From the NCBI RefSeq assembly GCF_000282035.1, contig NZ_AKKA01000109.1, positions 32,752 through 96,751 of the forward strand: a stretch of DNA of 64,000 nt, given 5' to 3'. Shown one piece after another: positions 25,453 through 34,125 of this stretch. A program made the translations under genes and the position numbers. The DNA comes from Rhizobium sp. CF122 (GTDB lineage: Bacteria > Pseudomonadota > Alphaproteobacteria > Rhizobiales > Rhizobiaceae). Below the pieces are notes generated by a model. That model did not search any database and had not been told where the DNA came from. It was given only the letters and a program-made list of their open reading frames with translations. The number at the start of each line of letters is the position of its first letter. Within the stretch, counting starts at the first letter, position 1.

Positions 25453-27237
25453 ATGCTAGAATTCGTGACGTTGAGTTTTCGGTTATTGCGTCAGGCGCTC
25501 GGCCGGCAGATCGGCCTGCTCGTGGTTGTCGTCGTTTTGGGACTAAGCACGGCTGTCCTCGAAGGCACCGGCATTGGTCTCATTATCCCGATGCTCGGCA
25601 TCATCGCGGGCGAGAGGGAGCCGTCGGGAATGGCCGGGCTCTCAGCGGTCTTCCAGCAAGTAGGCGCCGGGTTGGACGACAGGGCAAGGTTGATTGCGAT
25701 TGCCGCCGCGATCCTCGGATTGATCACCTTAAAGAATGTGCTGGCGTTCGCAAACGCCGTGCTCACCAATATGATCTACGGCAGAGCCGGCCATGCCATG
25801 CGAAGTTCTCTTGCCAGCCAGCTTCTAACGATCGGATTCCCATTCTTCCTTCAGGAAAGCCCTGGGCGGCTGCTCAATATCATCTCCAACGAATCCTGGC
25901 GGGCTTCAGATGCAATACAGACCACCCTTGCGACGATCGTAAACGCATCGGCCGTCGTCATTCTGCTCGCTTTTCTTTTGCTTCTTTCATGGCAGATGAC
26001 ACTTGGCGTTGCTCTCGGGCTCGTGCTGATCCAGGCTCTTCACGCGCTGCTCTCCGCCAGCCTCAAAGGCCCGAGCCGCAACGTCACGTCGTTCAACAGC
26101 GAACTCGCTGCCAAGATGCTCCATCTGGTGCACGCCGGGCGCCTCATCCGCGCCTTCGGGCAAGAACAGCGCGAGCAGGCAATCTTCGATTCCTCTTCAG
26201 ATGCAGTAAGAAAGGCGGGCTTCGTTCTGCAGTCCCGCCAGGCAGTATTGCCACCACTGACAGAGGTGTTGCATTCAGCTCTCTTTTTGACTGTTGTCAT
26301 CAGCGCCTGGCTTTGGGGCGTAAGTTTTCCGATTGTCGTGGCTTTCGTAGTCTTGCTTTATCGGCTGCAACCCCATGTCCGTGCACTTCAAATGGCCTGG
26401 AGCGCGGTGCAAGGCTGGAGCGGTTCTTTGGAAGAGGTCAGATGGCTCCTGGATTCCTCTGACAAGCCAAAGGCGCCGCAGGGCGATGGTCCGGTACAGG
26501 GACTTCGCCAGCACATCAAATTCGAGGGCGTGACTTTCAAGTATCCGGGCTCTGGCTTGCGACCCGTCGTGCTGCGCGCCGCGACCTTCGACATTCACAA
26601 AGGCCGTTCGACGGCAATCATTGGGCGATCGGGAGCCGGAAAAACGACAATCGTCAATCTTCTGTGTCGATTTGTTGAGCCCGATGAGGGGAACATTCTG
26701 GTCGACGACATCCCACTTAATCATATCGATCCTGTTCAGTGGCGAAGACAAATTGCGCTCGCCAGCCAGGACCTTGAGCTGATTGATGGTACTATTTTGG
26801 AAAACATTACCTATGGCCACAGCGCTTCGCTTGCCGAGGCCATGAACGCAGCCAAACTTGCCGAGGCGCACGAGTTCATCGACAAGCTACCTGACGGATA
26901 CGAGACCGTCGTTGGTTACAGGGGAGCCACCGTTTCGGCAGGTCAACGACAGCGCATCGCGCTTGCAAGGGCCCTGGTGCGCGATCCGGAAATCCTCATT
27001 TTGGACGAGGCCACGAATGCCATGGACGGACTGTCCGAGGCAGCGATTGTCGAAACCTTGAAATCGAGAGCCGGTCGCCGCACGACAATCGTTATCAGCC
27101 ATCACCGCAGCACCATCTCGTTTTGCGACGAAGTCGTCATACTTCATGGTGGCCGCGTCAAGAACCAGACACCTTTTGCAGAGATCGCGACATTGAGCAT
27201 GGACCAGCTCTATGAGCTTGATAGGCTTTCTTCTTAA
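25453..27237 (+). CDS. ABC exporter, fused permease-ATPase (MsbA/HepA type)
   Basis: A 594-residue half-transporter. Residues 1-330 carry six membrane helices, with the opening ...LEGTGIGLIIPML typical of HepA/PglK-like exporters. The ATPase domain has Walker A GRSGAGKTT, Q-loop LASQD, signature VSAGQRQRIALARAL, Walker B ILILDEATNAMD and H-loop ISHHRS. Homodimers move lipid-linked oligosaccharides or glycolipids. Next to glycosyltransferases it could act as a flippase (like PglK) beside, or instead of, the Wzx protein at 36.9 kb. Confidence 0.88.
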   Translation: MLEFVTLSFRLLRQALGRQIGLLVVVVVLGLSTAVLEGTGIGLIIPMLGIIAGEREPSGMAGLSAVFQQVGAGLDDRARLIAIAAAILGLITLKNVLAFANAVLTNMIYGRAGHAMRSSLASQLLTIGFPFFLQESPGRLLNIISNESWRASDAIQTTLATIVNASAVVILLAFLLLLSWQMTLGVALGLVLIQALHALLSASLKGPSRNVTSFNSELAAKMLHLVHAGRLIRAFGQEQREQAIFDSSSDAVRKAGFVLQSRQAVLPPLTEVLHSALFLTVVISAWLWGVSFPIVVAFVVLLYRLQPHVRALQMAWSAVQGWSGSLEEVRWLLDSSDKPKAPQGDGPVQGLRQHIKFEGVTFKYPGSGLRPVVLRAATFDIHKGRSTAIIGRSGAGKTTIVNLLCRFVEPDEGNILVDDIPLNHIDPVQWRRQIALASQDLELIDGTILENITYGHSASLAEAMNAAKLAEAHEFIDKLPDGYETVVGYRGATVSAGQRQRIALARALVRDPEILILDEATNAMDGLSEAAIVETLKSRAGRRTTIVISHHRSTISFCDEVVILHGGRVKNQTPFAEIATLSMDQLYELDRLSS

Positions 27238-27426
27238 GCCCTCACAAGCCTAGCCGATTGCGGGCTGGCAATCCGTCTCGGAACTGACCTGTAAGCTGCG
27301 CGCGACAGGTAAGAATGTCAGCTTCGCCGCCGCGGCGACTTTACGAGCTGCGCTAATGCCTCACTGTGCCGGCCGGGCTCGATTGTCCAGGCCACCATGA
27401 AGTCGCCTTCTGCCTCCCCACTTGGG

Positions 27427-27639
27427 TTACGGGGAGTTGATCGACGGTAGGAAGAACTCGACCTCTCTGCGGCGGCGTGCTTCCAAACCCTCTACACGAT
27501 CATGCCAGAACTGCTCTGCGGCAGGCGGATCCGCCTCCCATACCCGAACAGTCTGCTGGTTGTCGTCGATCTTGACGCGTCTCTTCCCGCCGAGCCGGAG
27601 ATACTCCTCCGCAATCCGGCGGCCCTCCGTCATTTCCAT
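27427..27639 (-). CDS. Conserved-looking small hypothetical protein (70 aa)
   Basis: A 70-residue charged protein (many Arg and Glu), with a middle AEQFWHDRVEGLEARRRREVEFFLP that resembles the ends of short rhizobial hypotheticals. It lies alone, opposite to the ABC exporter and convergent with it, and upstream nothing marks a strong ribosome site. No function can be assigned. It may be a real orphan gene or chance. Confidence 0.4.
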   Translation of the reverse strand: MEMTEGRRIAEEYLRLGGKRRVKIDDNQQTVRVWEADPPAAEQFWHDRVEGLEARRRREVEFFLPSINSP

Positions 27640-27748
27640 CTCGAACCACGTCCTTTCATCTGGCCTCGCGACACATCTGCCGCTTTCTCAAAGAACGATC
27701 ATCGCGACCCATTGTTCCCGGTCCCGGCGGCAATAGCGTCGCAGAGCG

Positions 27749-28831
27749 TTAGGAACGCGTGGCCGCCAGCTCGTCATCAAGTGCCGCGATGACGGTGCTC
27801 CACAAGGTGTCGACCTCCGCGTTTGCGTCGATCGATGCGACATGACTTTGGCTCGCTTCCAACACGGCCTCGGCCATGGTGTGTGCGTCGGCATGGGTGT
27901 CGACCAGGCGTATCGTGCCGCCGTCGACCAGCTTGCGGAAGAGGCTATGGTGGGAGAGGGCGTCGCGCCGCTGCGGCCCGTTGACGACGACAGGCTTTCC
28001 AGAAAAGCTTGCCGCCAGCACGCTTGCTCGACGCGCTGTCAGTCCCTCCGAGAAGAGATAGCAGAAGACGTCGACCTGCTTGAAAATACCGAAGAGTTCC
28101 TCGGCTCCGGCAACGTAGCCGGTCACGACGACCCGACCCGAGATGCCAAGCTTGTCTGAGAGCGCATAAAAGTCGCGCTCCACATTGTCGGTGCCGCGGA
28201 TGAATGATCCGACGAACACGACGCCGACATCGTGACCAAGTGCCAATAGGCGCGCGGCAATCTCCAGAACGGCCGTCGATTGCTTCTTGGGATAGATTGA
28301 GCCGAATTGTCCAAGGATGATGCGCCCGGCCTTGCGCTGTTTTGCTAGTGTCCGGGCGACAGAGCCGTCATGCAGCGCAGTCGGCAAAACAAGATTCGGC
28401 GGGATGGGAATGACCCCCCGCTGGCCGGTTGACAGAGCTGACAGTGGACTTCTGGAAAATTCGGCAGCGACTTCAGGCGCTGAAAACAAGATCCGGGTTG
28501 CGAGCATCACCACCGGGGCCAATACCAGGCGGCGCTTCCAATCGAGTGCGCCCCATTCGTGAAGGACCACGACAAGCTGCTTGCGATGCAGCCGGGTGGT
28601 GAGCGCTGCGACAACTGGTTCGGCCAGCTTCCTCTTCCAGGCCACAACGGGAAAGTTGAGGATGGCGGCCTCCACATCAGCAAGTGCTGACGTCAGTCGG
28701 CGAATATCGCCGTCCAACACATGCTGATGAGCCCGCTCACCGAGGCGCACTGCGCTCTGCCGCGCAAATTCCTCGACACCGCAGGTTTGGGCGGCGTCGG
28801 AGACGAGTGCGAGATAGCGACGTTTCGGCAT
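27749..28831 (-). CDS. Family 4-like (GT-B) glycosyltransferase
   Basis: A 360-residue protein with the GT-B layout: an N-terminal domain starting RRYLALVSDAAQTCGVEEFA (acceptor side), then a nucleotide-sugar domain with ILGQFGSIYPKKQ, VVFVGSF, VVTGYVAGAEELFGIFKQVDVFCYLFSEGLTARRASVLAA and KPVVVNG. The usual EX7E acidic pair is degenerate around EGLTARRAS, so donor use is uncertain. The ATG at 28831 has AGAAGG seven bases before it. It is a single minus-strand gene inside the mainly rightward glycan cluster. Confidence 0.82.
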   Translation of the reverse strand: MPKRRYLALVSDAAQTCGVEEFARQSAVRLGERAHQHVLDGDIRRLTSALADVEAAILNFPVVAWKRKLAEPVVAALTTRLHRKQLVVVLHEWGALDWKRRLVLAPVVMLATRILFSAPEVAAEFSRSPLSALSTGQRGVIPIPPNLVLPTALHDGSVARTLAKQRKAGRIILGQFGSIYPKKQSTAVLEIAARLLALGHDVGVVFVGSFIRGTDNVERDFYALSDKLGISGRVVVTGYVAGAEELFGIFKQVDVFCYLFSEGLTARRASVLAASFSGKPVVVNGPQRRDALSHHSLFRKLVDGGTIRLVDTHADAHTMAEAVLEASQSHVASIDANAEVDTLWSTVIAALDDELAATRS

Positions 28832-29055
28832 ATCGAACCTTCTGAACGGGCGGGCGGCCACACCGCGTTGATACCGCCTTTTCGTAAAGGTCGGCTTACA
28901 ATTTCAGGTTCAATGTTTGGCGTGTCTTCAGCAGGAGCGCCTGCGACCATCACGTGTGCAGCGGGGATTAACTATAGCGTGAGGTTTTACAGCGACCGTC
29001 CGTCGAAACAGCTATTGATCGGGCTTGAACCGATGCCTGTTTCGAAGGTGCGTGA

Positions 29056-29877
29056 ATGGCAAGGCCTAGTAGTGCGTCAGCGCGTCTGAGTTATTCGATG
29101 AATGAATGGCCGACGAGCCGGCTTGGAAGCCTGCCGATCGTGCGGGCCGGCATGGAGGACTCTGCGGACGCCTTCATTCGGTTGGCGCTCGAGCGTAGGG
29201 GCGCCGGTGGGCGTCCTTTCTACTCCACCTCGGCGAACGGTCAGGTGATCGCGCTCTGCGAGCACGATGCCAACTTTCGCTCGATGACGCGTCAGGCCGA
29301 CCAGATCCATGCCGACGGCATGTCGGTCGTGCTCTTTTCCAGGCTTTCTTCCAGCAAACCCTTGCCGGAGCGCGTTGCCACAACCGATCTCGTGCATGCC
29401 GTCGCCGAGCGCGCGGCGCAGGTCGGCGTCAGCTTCTATTTCCTTGGCGCCAGCGAAGAGGTGAATGCCCGAGCGGTCGAGAATATGGCCAAGGCCTACC
29501 CTGGGCTTCGTTTTGCCGGGCGGCGTAACGGCTACTTCGACCGTGCCGAGGAAGATGCGGTCGTCGAGGCAATCAACGCGGCCGCTCCGGATATCCTCTG
29601 GATCGGATTCGGCGTGCCGCTGGAGCAGCAATTCGTCGTTCGTAACATCAACAGGCTGCACAATGTCGGTTTGATCAAGACCTCTGGCGGCCTGTTCGAC
29701 TTCCTGGCCGGAAACAAGAGCCGCGCACCCCAATGGATGCAGCGAATGGGCCTTGAGTGGCTGTATCGCATGATCCTCGAACCGCGTCGACTGGCAAAGC
29801 GCTATCTGACAACCAATCCGGTTGCGATCTATGCGATGCTCCGGCATTCGCTGCGGGCTCTTTCTGCAGGTCGTTGA
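29056..29877 (+). CDS. WecG/TagA/CpsF-family glycosyltransferase
   Basis: A 273-residue GT26 enzyme. The family blocks are clear: TSANGQVIALCEHDANFRSM-type start, QADQIHADGMSVV (with the catalytic-type Asp), FYFLGASEEVNARAVENMAKAYPGL, PDILWIGFGVPLEQQFV and DFLAGNKSRAPQWMQRMGLEWLYRM. GT26 members add ManNAcA, ManNAc or a glucose to an undecaprenyl-linked sugar as the second step of a glycan unit. The ATG at 29056 is preceded by AAGG. Its presence points to a lipid-linked repeat unit started by a phosphoglycosyl transferase, for which a candidate lies at 51 kb. Confidence 0.9.
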   Translation: MARPSSASARLSYSMNEWPTSRLGSLPIVRAGMEDSADAFIRLALERRGAGGRPFYSTSANGQVIALCEHDANFRSMTRQADQIHADGMSVVLFSRLSSSKPLPERVATTDLVHAVAERAAQVGVSFYFLGASEEVNARAVENMAKAYPGLRFAGRRNGYFDRAEEDAVVEAINAAAPDILWIGFGVPLEQQFVVRNINRLHNVGLIKTSGGLFDFLAGNKSRAPQWMQRMGLEWLYRMILEPRRLAKRYLTTNPVAIYAMLRHSLRALSAGR

Positions 29878-29894
29878 TCGGGAACGACGGTCCC

Positions 29895-30755
29895 ATGGGC
29901 TCTTCAATTTCGCTCATCACACCGAGCTATCGTGGCGACCTGGAGAGCTGCCGTCTTCTCTGCGACTCGATCGATCGATACGTTAGTGGCTACGATATGC
30001 ACTACATCGTGATCGGCGATGAGGACGCCGAAGCCTTCGCCTCCTTCGAAGGAGAAAGGCGCCACGTCATCGTTTCGTCCACTCTACTTCCGTCACTCTG
30101 GTCACTGCCAAAGTGGCGTGGACGGCGCTACTGGTGGGGACCACACCTTCGCCTGCCCATCTATGGTTGGCACCTGCAGCAGATGCGCAAGATCGCCATG
30201 ACGCTGGCGCAACCGAGCGAGCGCGTGATGTGCATCGATTCCGACAATTGCTTCTGCCGTCCGCTCGACCTGAGTGTGATCGCATCAACACCGAAGCTCG
30301 CGCACTATGTTGCGCCGGGAGATATCAATCCATCCCGGCCAAGCCACGTTCGCTGGTGGCAAAATGCCCATCGGCTCCTTGGCCTGAACGCGCCGGCGCT
30401 GCCGGGTGATGATTTCATCAGCCAGATGGTGCTGTGGGAGCGGCGGACGGTAGCGACCGTCGTGAAGCGCATCGAAGGCGCAAGCGGCCTTGCCTGGTGG
30501 CACGCGCTTGCCCGCATGAGGCATTTTTCAGAGTACCTGATTTATGGCGTCGCGGTGACCAATGACTCTGAACTTGCCGAGCGGCACGAACGTGTCGCGC
30601 AAAGCCCGTGCCTGACCTACTGGGAGGGGCCGGCTCTCGACGCGGCCGGGTTGGAGGCATTCATGAATGGGTTGAAGCCCGGTCAGACGACGATTGCCAT
30701 TCAGTCGCATACGCGCACGCCAATCGAGGTGATCCGCGAGGTTGCTCTTGGCTAA
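29895..30755 (+). CDS. DUF6492 protein, putative glycosyltransferase
   Basis: A 286-residue protein beginning SSISLITPSYRGDLESCRLL, a GT-A-like nucleotide-binding opening, with RVMCIDSDNCFCRP as a candidate DxD metal motif near residue 115. This matches the uncharacterised DUF6492 family found in polysaccharide loci. The ATG at 29895 lies 15 bases after the GT26 gene; a reading from 29757 overlaps that gene and is rejected. It likely adds a sugar to the same repeat unit, but no member's activity is known to me. Confidence 0.72.
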   Translation: MGSSISLITPSYRGDLESCRLLCDSIDRYVSGYDMHYIVIGDEDAEAFASFEGERRHVIVSSTLLPSLWSLPKWRGRRYWWGPHLRLPIYGWHLQQMRKIAMTLAQPSERVMCIDSDNCFCRPLDLSVIASTPKLAHYVAPGDINPSRPSHVRWWQNAHRLLGLNAPALPGDDFISQMVLWERRTVATVVKRIEGASGLAWWHALARMRHFSEYLIYGVAVTNDSELAERHERVAQSPCLTYWEGPALDAAGLEAFMNGLKPGQTTIAIQSHTRTPIEVIREVALG

Positions 30756-30761
30756 CGCAAT

Positions 30762-31694
30762 CTAGTTGTTGGCCCGATAAGGGGTCGGCAGGAACCCGAG
30801 GCTCGCCAATGTACGGCCGAGCGACACCAGCAGCGGATGGCTTGCCGGCAGCAGCCGCCGGGTTTGCAGGAACAACGCTATCGATCGCAGGCAACCGGCG
30901 CCCAGACTGAGAGCGTTCTTTGCGAGAACACGTGTCGCCGATGTGCTGTGGATCCGATCGATGACATAGTTGATGCTCCCGGTACGTAGCGAGCGCGTCA
31001 TCAGGAAGCGGGCTGATACGCGCTCCTCCGGTACGAATTCGCGGATTACTGCCTCTGCGCACCACCAGGTCTTGAAGCCGGCTTTGCGGCATCTGGTGAA
31101 GAATTCCATATCGCCGCCGCCGAGAAAATTGAAGCGGACATCGAAGAGCGGCGATGCAAGACCGGCAAATACCCGCCGGCGGATCAGGCAGTTGCCGGAG
31201 CCGTGGATCTGATCGATTGCCCGTGTCGAGCCCTCTATCGAGCCGAAGAGTAGATGCTGGGTGACAGCGTCGGACACCGGTACTTCGAACTCTCGGACCA
31301 CAGGTCCTCCGACGATGTCGGCGCTCTCGCGTTTGGCCGTACCGACGATCGCGGCAAGCCAGCCGGGCAGGGCCATTTCGTCGTCATCAATCATGAGGAG
31401 AAATTCGGCCTCCGGAAACGCCGCCATTGCCTCGGCGAATGCACGGTTGATGGCGTAGCAATTGCCCTGTCGCTCTTCCGTCAGAACCAGGAATGGCCGA
31501 TCTGCCTTGGCGAGAAATTCGCGGGCATAGCATGCGCCGGTCGGGTTGGCTGCGTCGTTATCGACAACGACGATAGCAAAGGGGAAATCGGTGACCTGAT
31601 CGGCCAAGGATGTCAGCGTGCGTGCAAGCCATGCCGGCCGACGGAACGTCGGGATGCAGACGACGACCTCAATAGATCCTTTGCTTTCTTGCAT
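30762..31694 (-). CDS. Family 2 glycosyltransferase
   Basis: A 310-residue GT-A enzyme: VVVCIPTFRRPAWLARTLTSL at the start, VVVDNDAANP, and FLLMIDDDEMALPGWL as the metal-binding DxD region, then GGDMEFFTRCRKAGFKTWW with a base-like Asp. The C terminus is amphipathic. The ATG at 31694 has GAGG eight bases before it; a GTG 21 bases upstream is possible. It is convergent with the DUF6492 gene, only six bases apart, so no terminator separates them. Confidence 0.87.
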   Translation of the reverse strand: MQESKGSIEVVVCIPTFRRPAWLARTLTSLADQVTDFPFAIVVVDNDAANPTGACYAREFLAKADRPFLVLTEERQGNCYAINRAFAEAMAAFPEAEFLLMIDDDEMALPGWLAAIVGTAKRESADIVGGPVVREFEVPVSDAVTQHLLFGSIEGSTRAIDQIHGSGNCLIRRRVFAGLASPLFDVRFNFLGGGDMEFFTRCRKAGFKTWWCAEAVIREFVPEERVSARFLMTRSLRTGSINYVIDRIHSTSATRVLAKNALSLGAGCLRSIALFLQTRRLLPASHPLLVSLGRTLASLGFLPTPYRANN

Positions 31695-32126
31695 CGTCCA
31701 AACCTCAATCGGCACAGAAGATTGTTGCCGTTACCGTGCAGGGCAACTTCGCCGACGATCGGCAGTGAAGCTGTAAATGGCTGGCGAGCATTCTACAATT
31801 GACGGCTGAGGATGAGGTTAACGTGCCTTTCCAAGGGCCATTGCGTCGATCATGCGCGTGGGACCGATGCTCGCCTTCAGTGCCAGGGAGGGCTCGGTTT
31901 CGGGACTCTGTTGCAGGTCAACGGTTGTCGCTTATTGCGGCAGATATGCCTCGCCGCCTTGGGCGATAATTTGTTCTTCGCAGAGAGACTTGTGCCAATG
32001 CGAATAGAGCACAAAGCGTTCTCTTGAAAGCTGCACATCCTTTAGCAGATTGCGATAGATGGCGCTGAATGCCTTATGCCACCCCAGAAGAATGCGTCAT
32101 CCAATCGGAGCCCGAGACTGAACTGC
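31695..32126. other. Intergenic stretch beside a broken toxin-antitoxin locus
   Basis: About 430 bases between the glycosyltransferase start and the end of the vapC relic. Several short open frames occur without family likeness or ribosome sites. Given the decayed neighbour, this may be degenerate mobile DNA. No inverted repeats or IS ends were seen. Confidence 0.4.
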
Positions 32127-32525
32127 TCACGCCGGTGTCTCCCACGGATTGATCACAGATGCGTCCGTGTCTTCGAAGTCCTTGACGTTGCGTGTGATCA
32201 GGATCAGGTCGTGGACGATCGCGGTCGCGGCGATCAACCCGTCGACGTCACCACGCGGTCGGATCGTGGCGATGCGGCCCCATTCGACGGCGATCTGGTC
32301 GGTCACCGGCAGGATGCGGTCGCCATGGTCGTGGCGCAGCTTGCGCAGCCATTCGGTGAGATAAAGCGGCGGCGTTGGGATCCGACTTCTGTTTCAGCGC
32401 AATGCCGCGCATGATTTCGCCGAGGGTCAGCGCATTCAGATGGATGCTGAGCGGGTCGACCGAGCGCAGCCAGGACATCGCTTGCGGGGTGCCTGCGAGA
32501 CAATGTTGGTGTCAACCAAATACAT
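32127..32525 (-). pseudogene. vapC-like PIN toxin gene broken by two frameshifts
   Basis: Read backwards from ATG 32525, the product begins MYLVDTNIVS, the PIN start with its first Asp. The frame then shifts near 32478-32492, continuing as SWLRSVDPLSIHLNALTLGEIMRGI (second acidic residue). It shifts again near 32360-32374, continuing YLTEWLRKL through the intact DGLIAATAIVHDL and TRNVKDFED blocks to a final INPWETPA and TGA. All three parts align in order with the intact VapC at 6880-7302, so this is the same family. With two shifts it cannot make a working toxin unless the sequence has errors. Confidence 0.82.
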
Positions 32526-32769
32526 CAGAAGGCGACGCCGCGGATCTTGGCGCGGGCTTCGACCCCATCGGCGAGCTCATCGTCCCAAGCCGGACCACCG
32601 AGTAGATCGTCGATCAACGTCGGCCGGCCGGCGCGCAAAGCGTCATGGTCCTGGGCGGATAGCACCACGGCCGTGCGCTCGCCGGGCAGCGTGACAATCT
32701 GTGGCCCTTCGTGGCGTGCCTTCTGCCTTCGAGAATTGGTTCTTGGCGTCCTGCAGCTGCCATTCCATC
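32525..32769 (-). pseudogene. Phd-like antitoxin gene broken by a frameshift
   Basis: From ATG 32769 it reads MEWQLQDAKNQFSK, a typical Phd/YefM opening. The frame is then lost near 32713-32727. In the neighbouring frame the rest of a Phd protein follows (EGPQIVTLPGERTAVVLSAQD, then a tail ending GVAF) with its TGA overlapping the vapC relic's ATG. The gene pair therefore once had the usual coupled antitoxin-toxin layout. Both members are now broken, which fits joint decay: a lost antitoxin is only tolerated if the toxin is dead. Confidence 0.8.
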
Positions 32770-32784
32770 CGAATGCTCCAATCT

Positions 32785-32803
32785 AGCTAGCCTGGCTAGC
32801 TAT
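32785..32803. promoter_or_regulatory. Palindromic operator of the dead toxin-antitoxin locus
   Basis: A perfect 19-base palindrome (TAGCTAGCC, one central T, GGCTAGCTA) lies 16 bases upstream of the antitoxin relic start. Position and symmetry fit an antitoxin autoregulation site. It shares the GCTAG core with the palindrome in front of the intact pair at 7.6 kb. Confidence 0.5.
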
Positions 32804-34125
32804 ATACTCTGACTTGCCGGCGACCCCAGGGAGGCCGGCGCGTTAACTACGAGGCCGGCATTGGCTTGCAATCTCAGGCCAAAGACGGCGATCAGCATCG
32901 TGAACCAGATCGGTCCACTGTTGCCGAAGAACGGGCTTTCGAGGCAGGCGAGAAACAGCGAAAAGAGCCAGATCCGCAGAAACAGGCGCGTCAATGCGAT
33001 GTCGTTGTGGCCGGCGAGTGCTCGGCGGGCATAGCCGATGGGCAGGATCACCAGCCAGATGACGACCATTGCCAGCGCCGGGATGCCACCATTGATCAAC
33101 TGCTCGACATAGCCGTTATGGGAATTGGCGGCGGTCACTGCCCATGTGGTCATGGCCTGGCCGCTGTTGAACAAGGCATCGGTCTGCCAGAACGACTGGA
33201 AGCCATAGCCGATGATCGGTCGCTCGGCGATCGCCGAGAGTGCAAGGCGCCAGATGGAGCCGCGGTCGGTGAAGGTCGGATCGATCCCGGCTGAGGCAAG
33301 CAGGCTGCTGAAACTCGGGGAGATTGCCGCGGTCAGCAATATCGCGTTCAAACCCGCGAGGCCGCCGACCAGCATCAGTATTCCGAGCCTGATCCAGCGC
33401 TCAAAAATCCAGGCAAGCAGCAGGATTGCCGGAAGCATCGCAGCCGAGGTCTTCCCACCTGCATGAAGAACAAAGAAGCCGGCGGACAACGCAATCATGA
33501 GACCGAGCCGGGCGTGTCCCGCTCTTGCGATGTAAAAACCGAAGAAGACGGCATAGACCATTGCGGCGGCGGCAACGTTCTTGTGACCAAAATGACCGCG
33601 CCAGTCGCCCGCAAGTGACTGCTCCAGCGCATCTGTCGCTTGATGGATGGCAAGGTGCGGCATCGCGATGACGCCAAAATAGGAGAGGCCGACCGTGAAA
33701 GTCAGGCCGATGCACATGAGCTTTGCAAACTGCTCACCATCTCTGGGAATGAGCAGCACCGCATTCGCGCACAGGCAGACGAGAATCGCAAAAACGATGC
33801 GCCGAAAGGCGGCGCTCGGATCACCGGCAAAGAGGCCGGTCAAGAGCAGCCAAACGAGCAGGCAGATCAGCAGGCCATAGGGGCGGAGCAGCAAGTGACG
33901 CGCCGGGTTCTGCAGCACCGTCACAAGCACCACGGCCGACATGGCGATGACGATCAACTGATTGAGGACGTTTGATGTACCGCCGTAGGGTGTGGAAAGG
34001 CTGGCGGCGTTCGGATCTGGAAACGCATTCAATCCGACCCAGAAGTAACTGAAGATAGCCAGGAAGAGAAAGGCTGCCAAGGTAGCGCTTTTCTCTACTT
34101 TGGCAGTCTTGGCTATGTCAGCCAT
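32800..34125 (-). CDS. O-antigen ligase/Wzy polymerase-family membrane protein (ExoQ-like)
   Basis: A 441-residue protein with about eleven hydrophobic helices and the Wzy_C/O-antigen ligase signature region: LAGDWRGHFGHKNVAAAAMVY, typical of ExoQ-like polymerases, and later GSIWRLALSAIAERPIIGYGFQSF with NSHNGYVEQLINGG in the long periplasmic loop. ExoQ-type enzymes polymerise repeat units on undecaprenyl diphosphate. It overlaps the upstream Wzz-like gene by eight bases, so polymerase and chain-length protein are made together. It is the best candidate polymerase for the 23-40 kb cluster. Confidence 0.85.
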   Translation of the reverse strand: MADIAKTAKVEKSATLAAFLFLAIFSYFWVGLNAFPDPNAASLSTPYGGTSNVLNQLIVIAMSAVVLVTVLQNPARHLLLRPYGLLICLLVWLLLTGLFAGDPSAAFRRIVFAILVCLCANAVLLIPRDGEQFAKLMCIGLTFTVGLSYFGVIAMPHLAIHQATDALEQSLAGDWRGHFGHKNVAAAAMVYAVFFGFYIARAGHARLGLMIALSAGFFVLHAGGKTSAAMLPAILLLAWIFERWIRLGILMLVGGLAGLNAILLTAAISPSFSSLLASAGIDPTFTDRGSIWRLALSAIAERPIIGYGFQSFWQTDALFNSGQAMTTWAVTAANSHNGYVEQLINGGIPALAMVVIWLVILPIGYARRALAGHNDIALTRLFLRIWLFSLFLACLESPFFGNSGPIWFTMLIAVFGLRLQANAGLVVNAPASLGSPASQSI

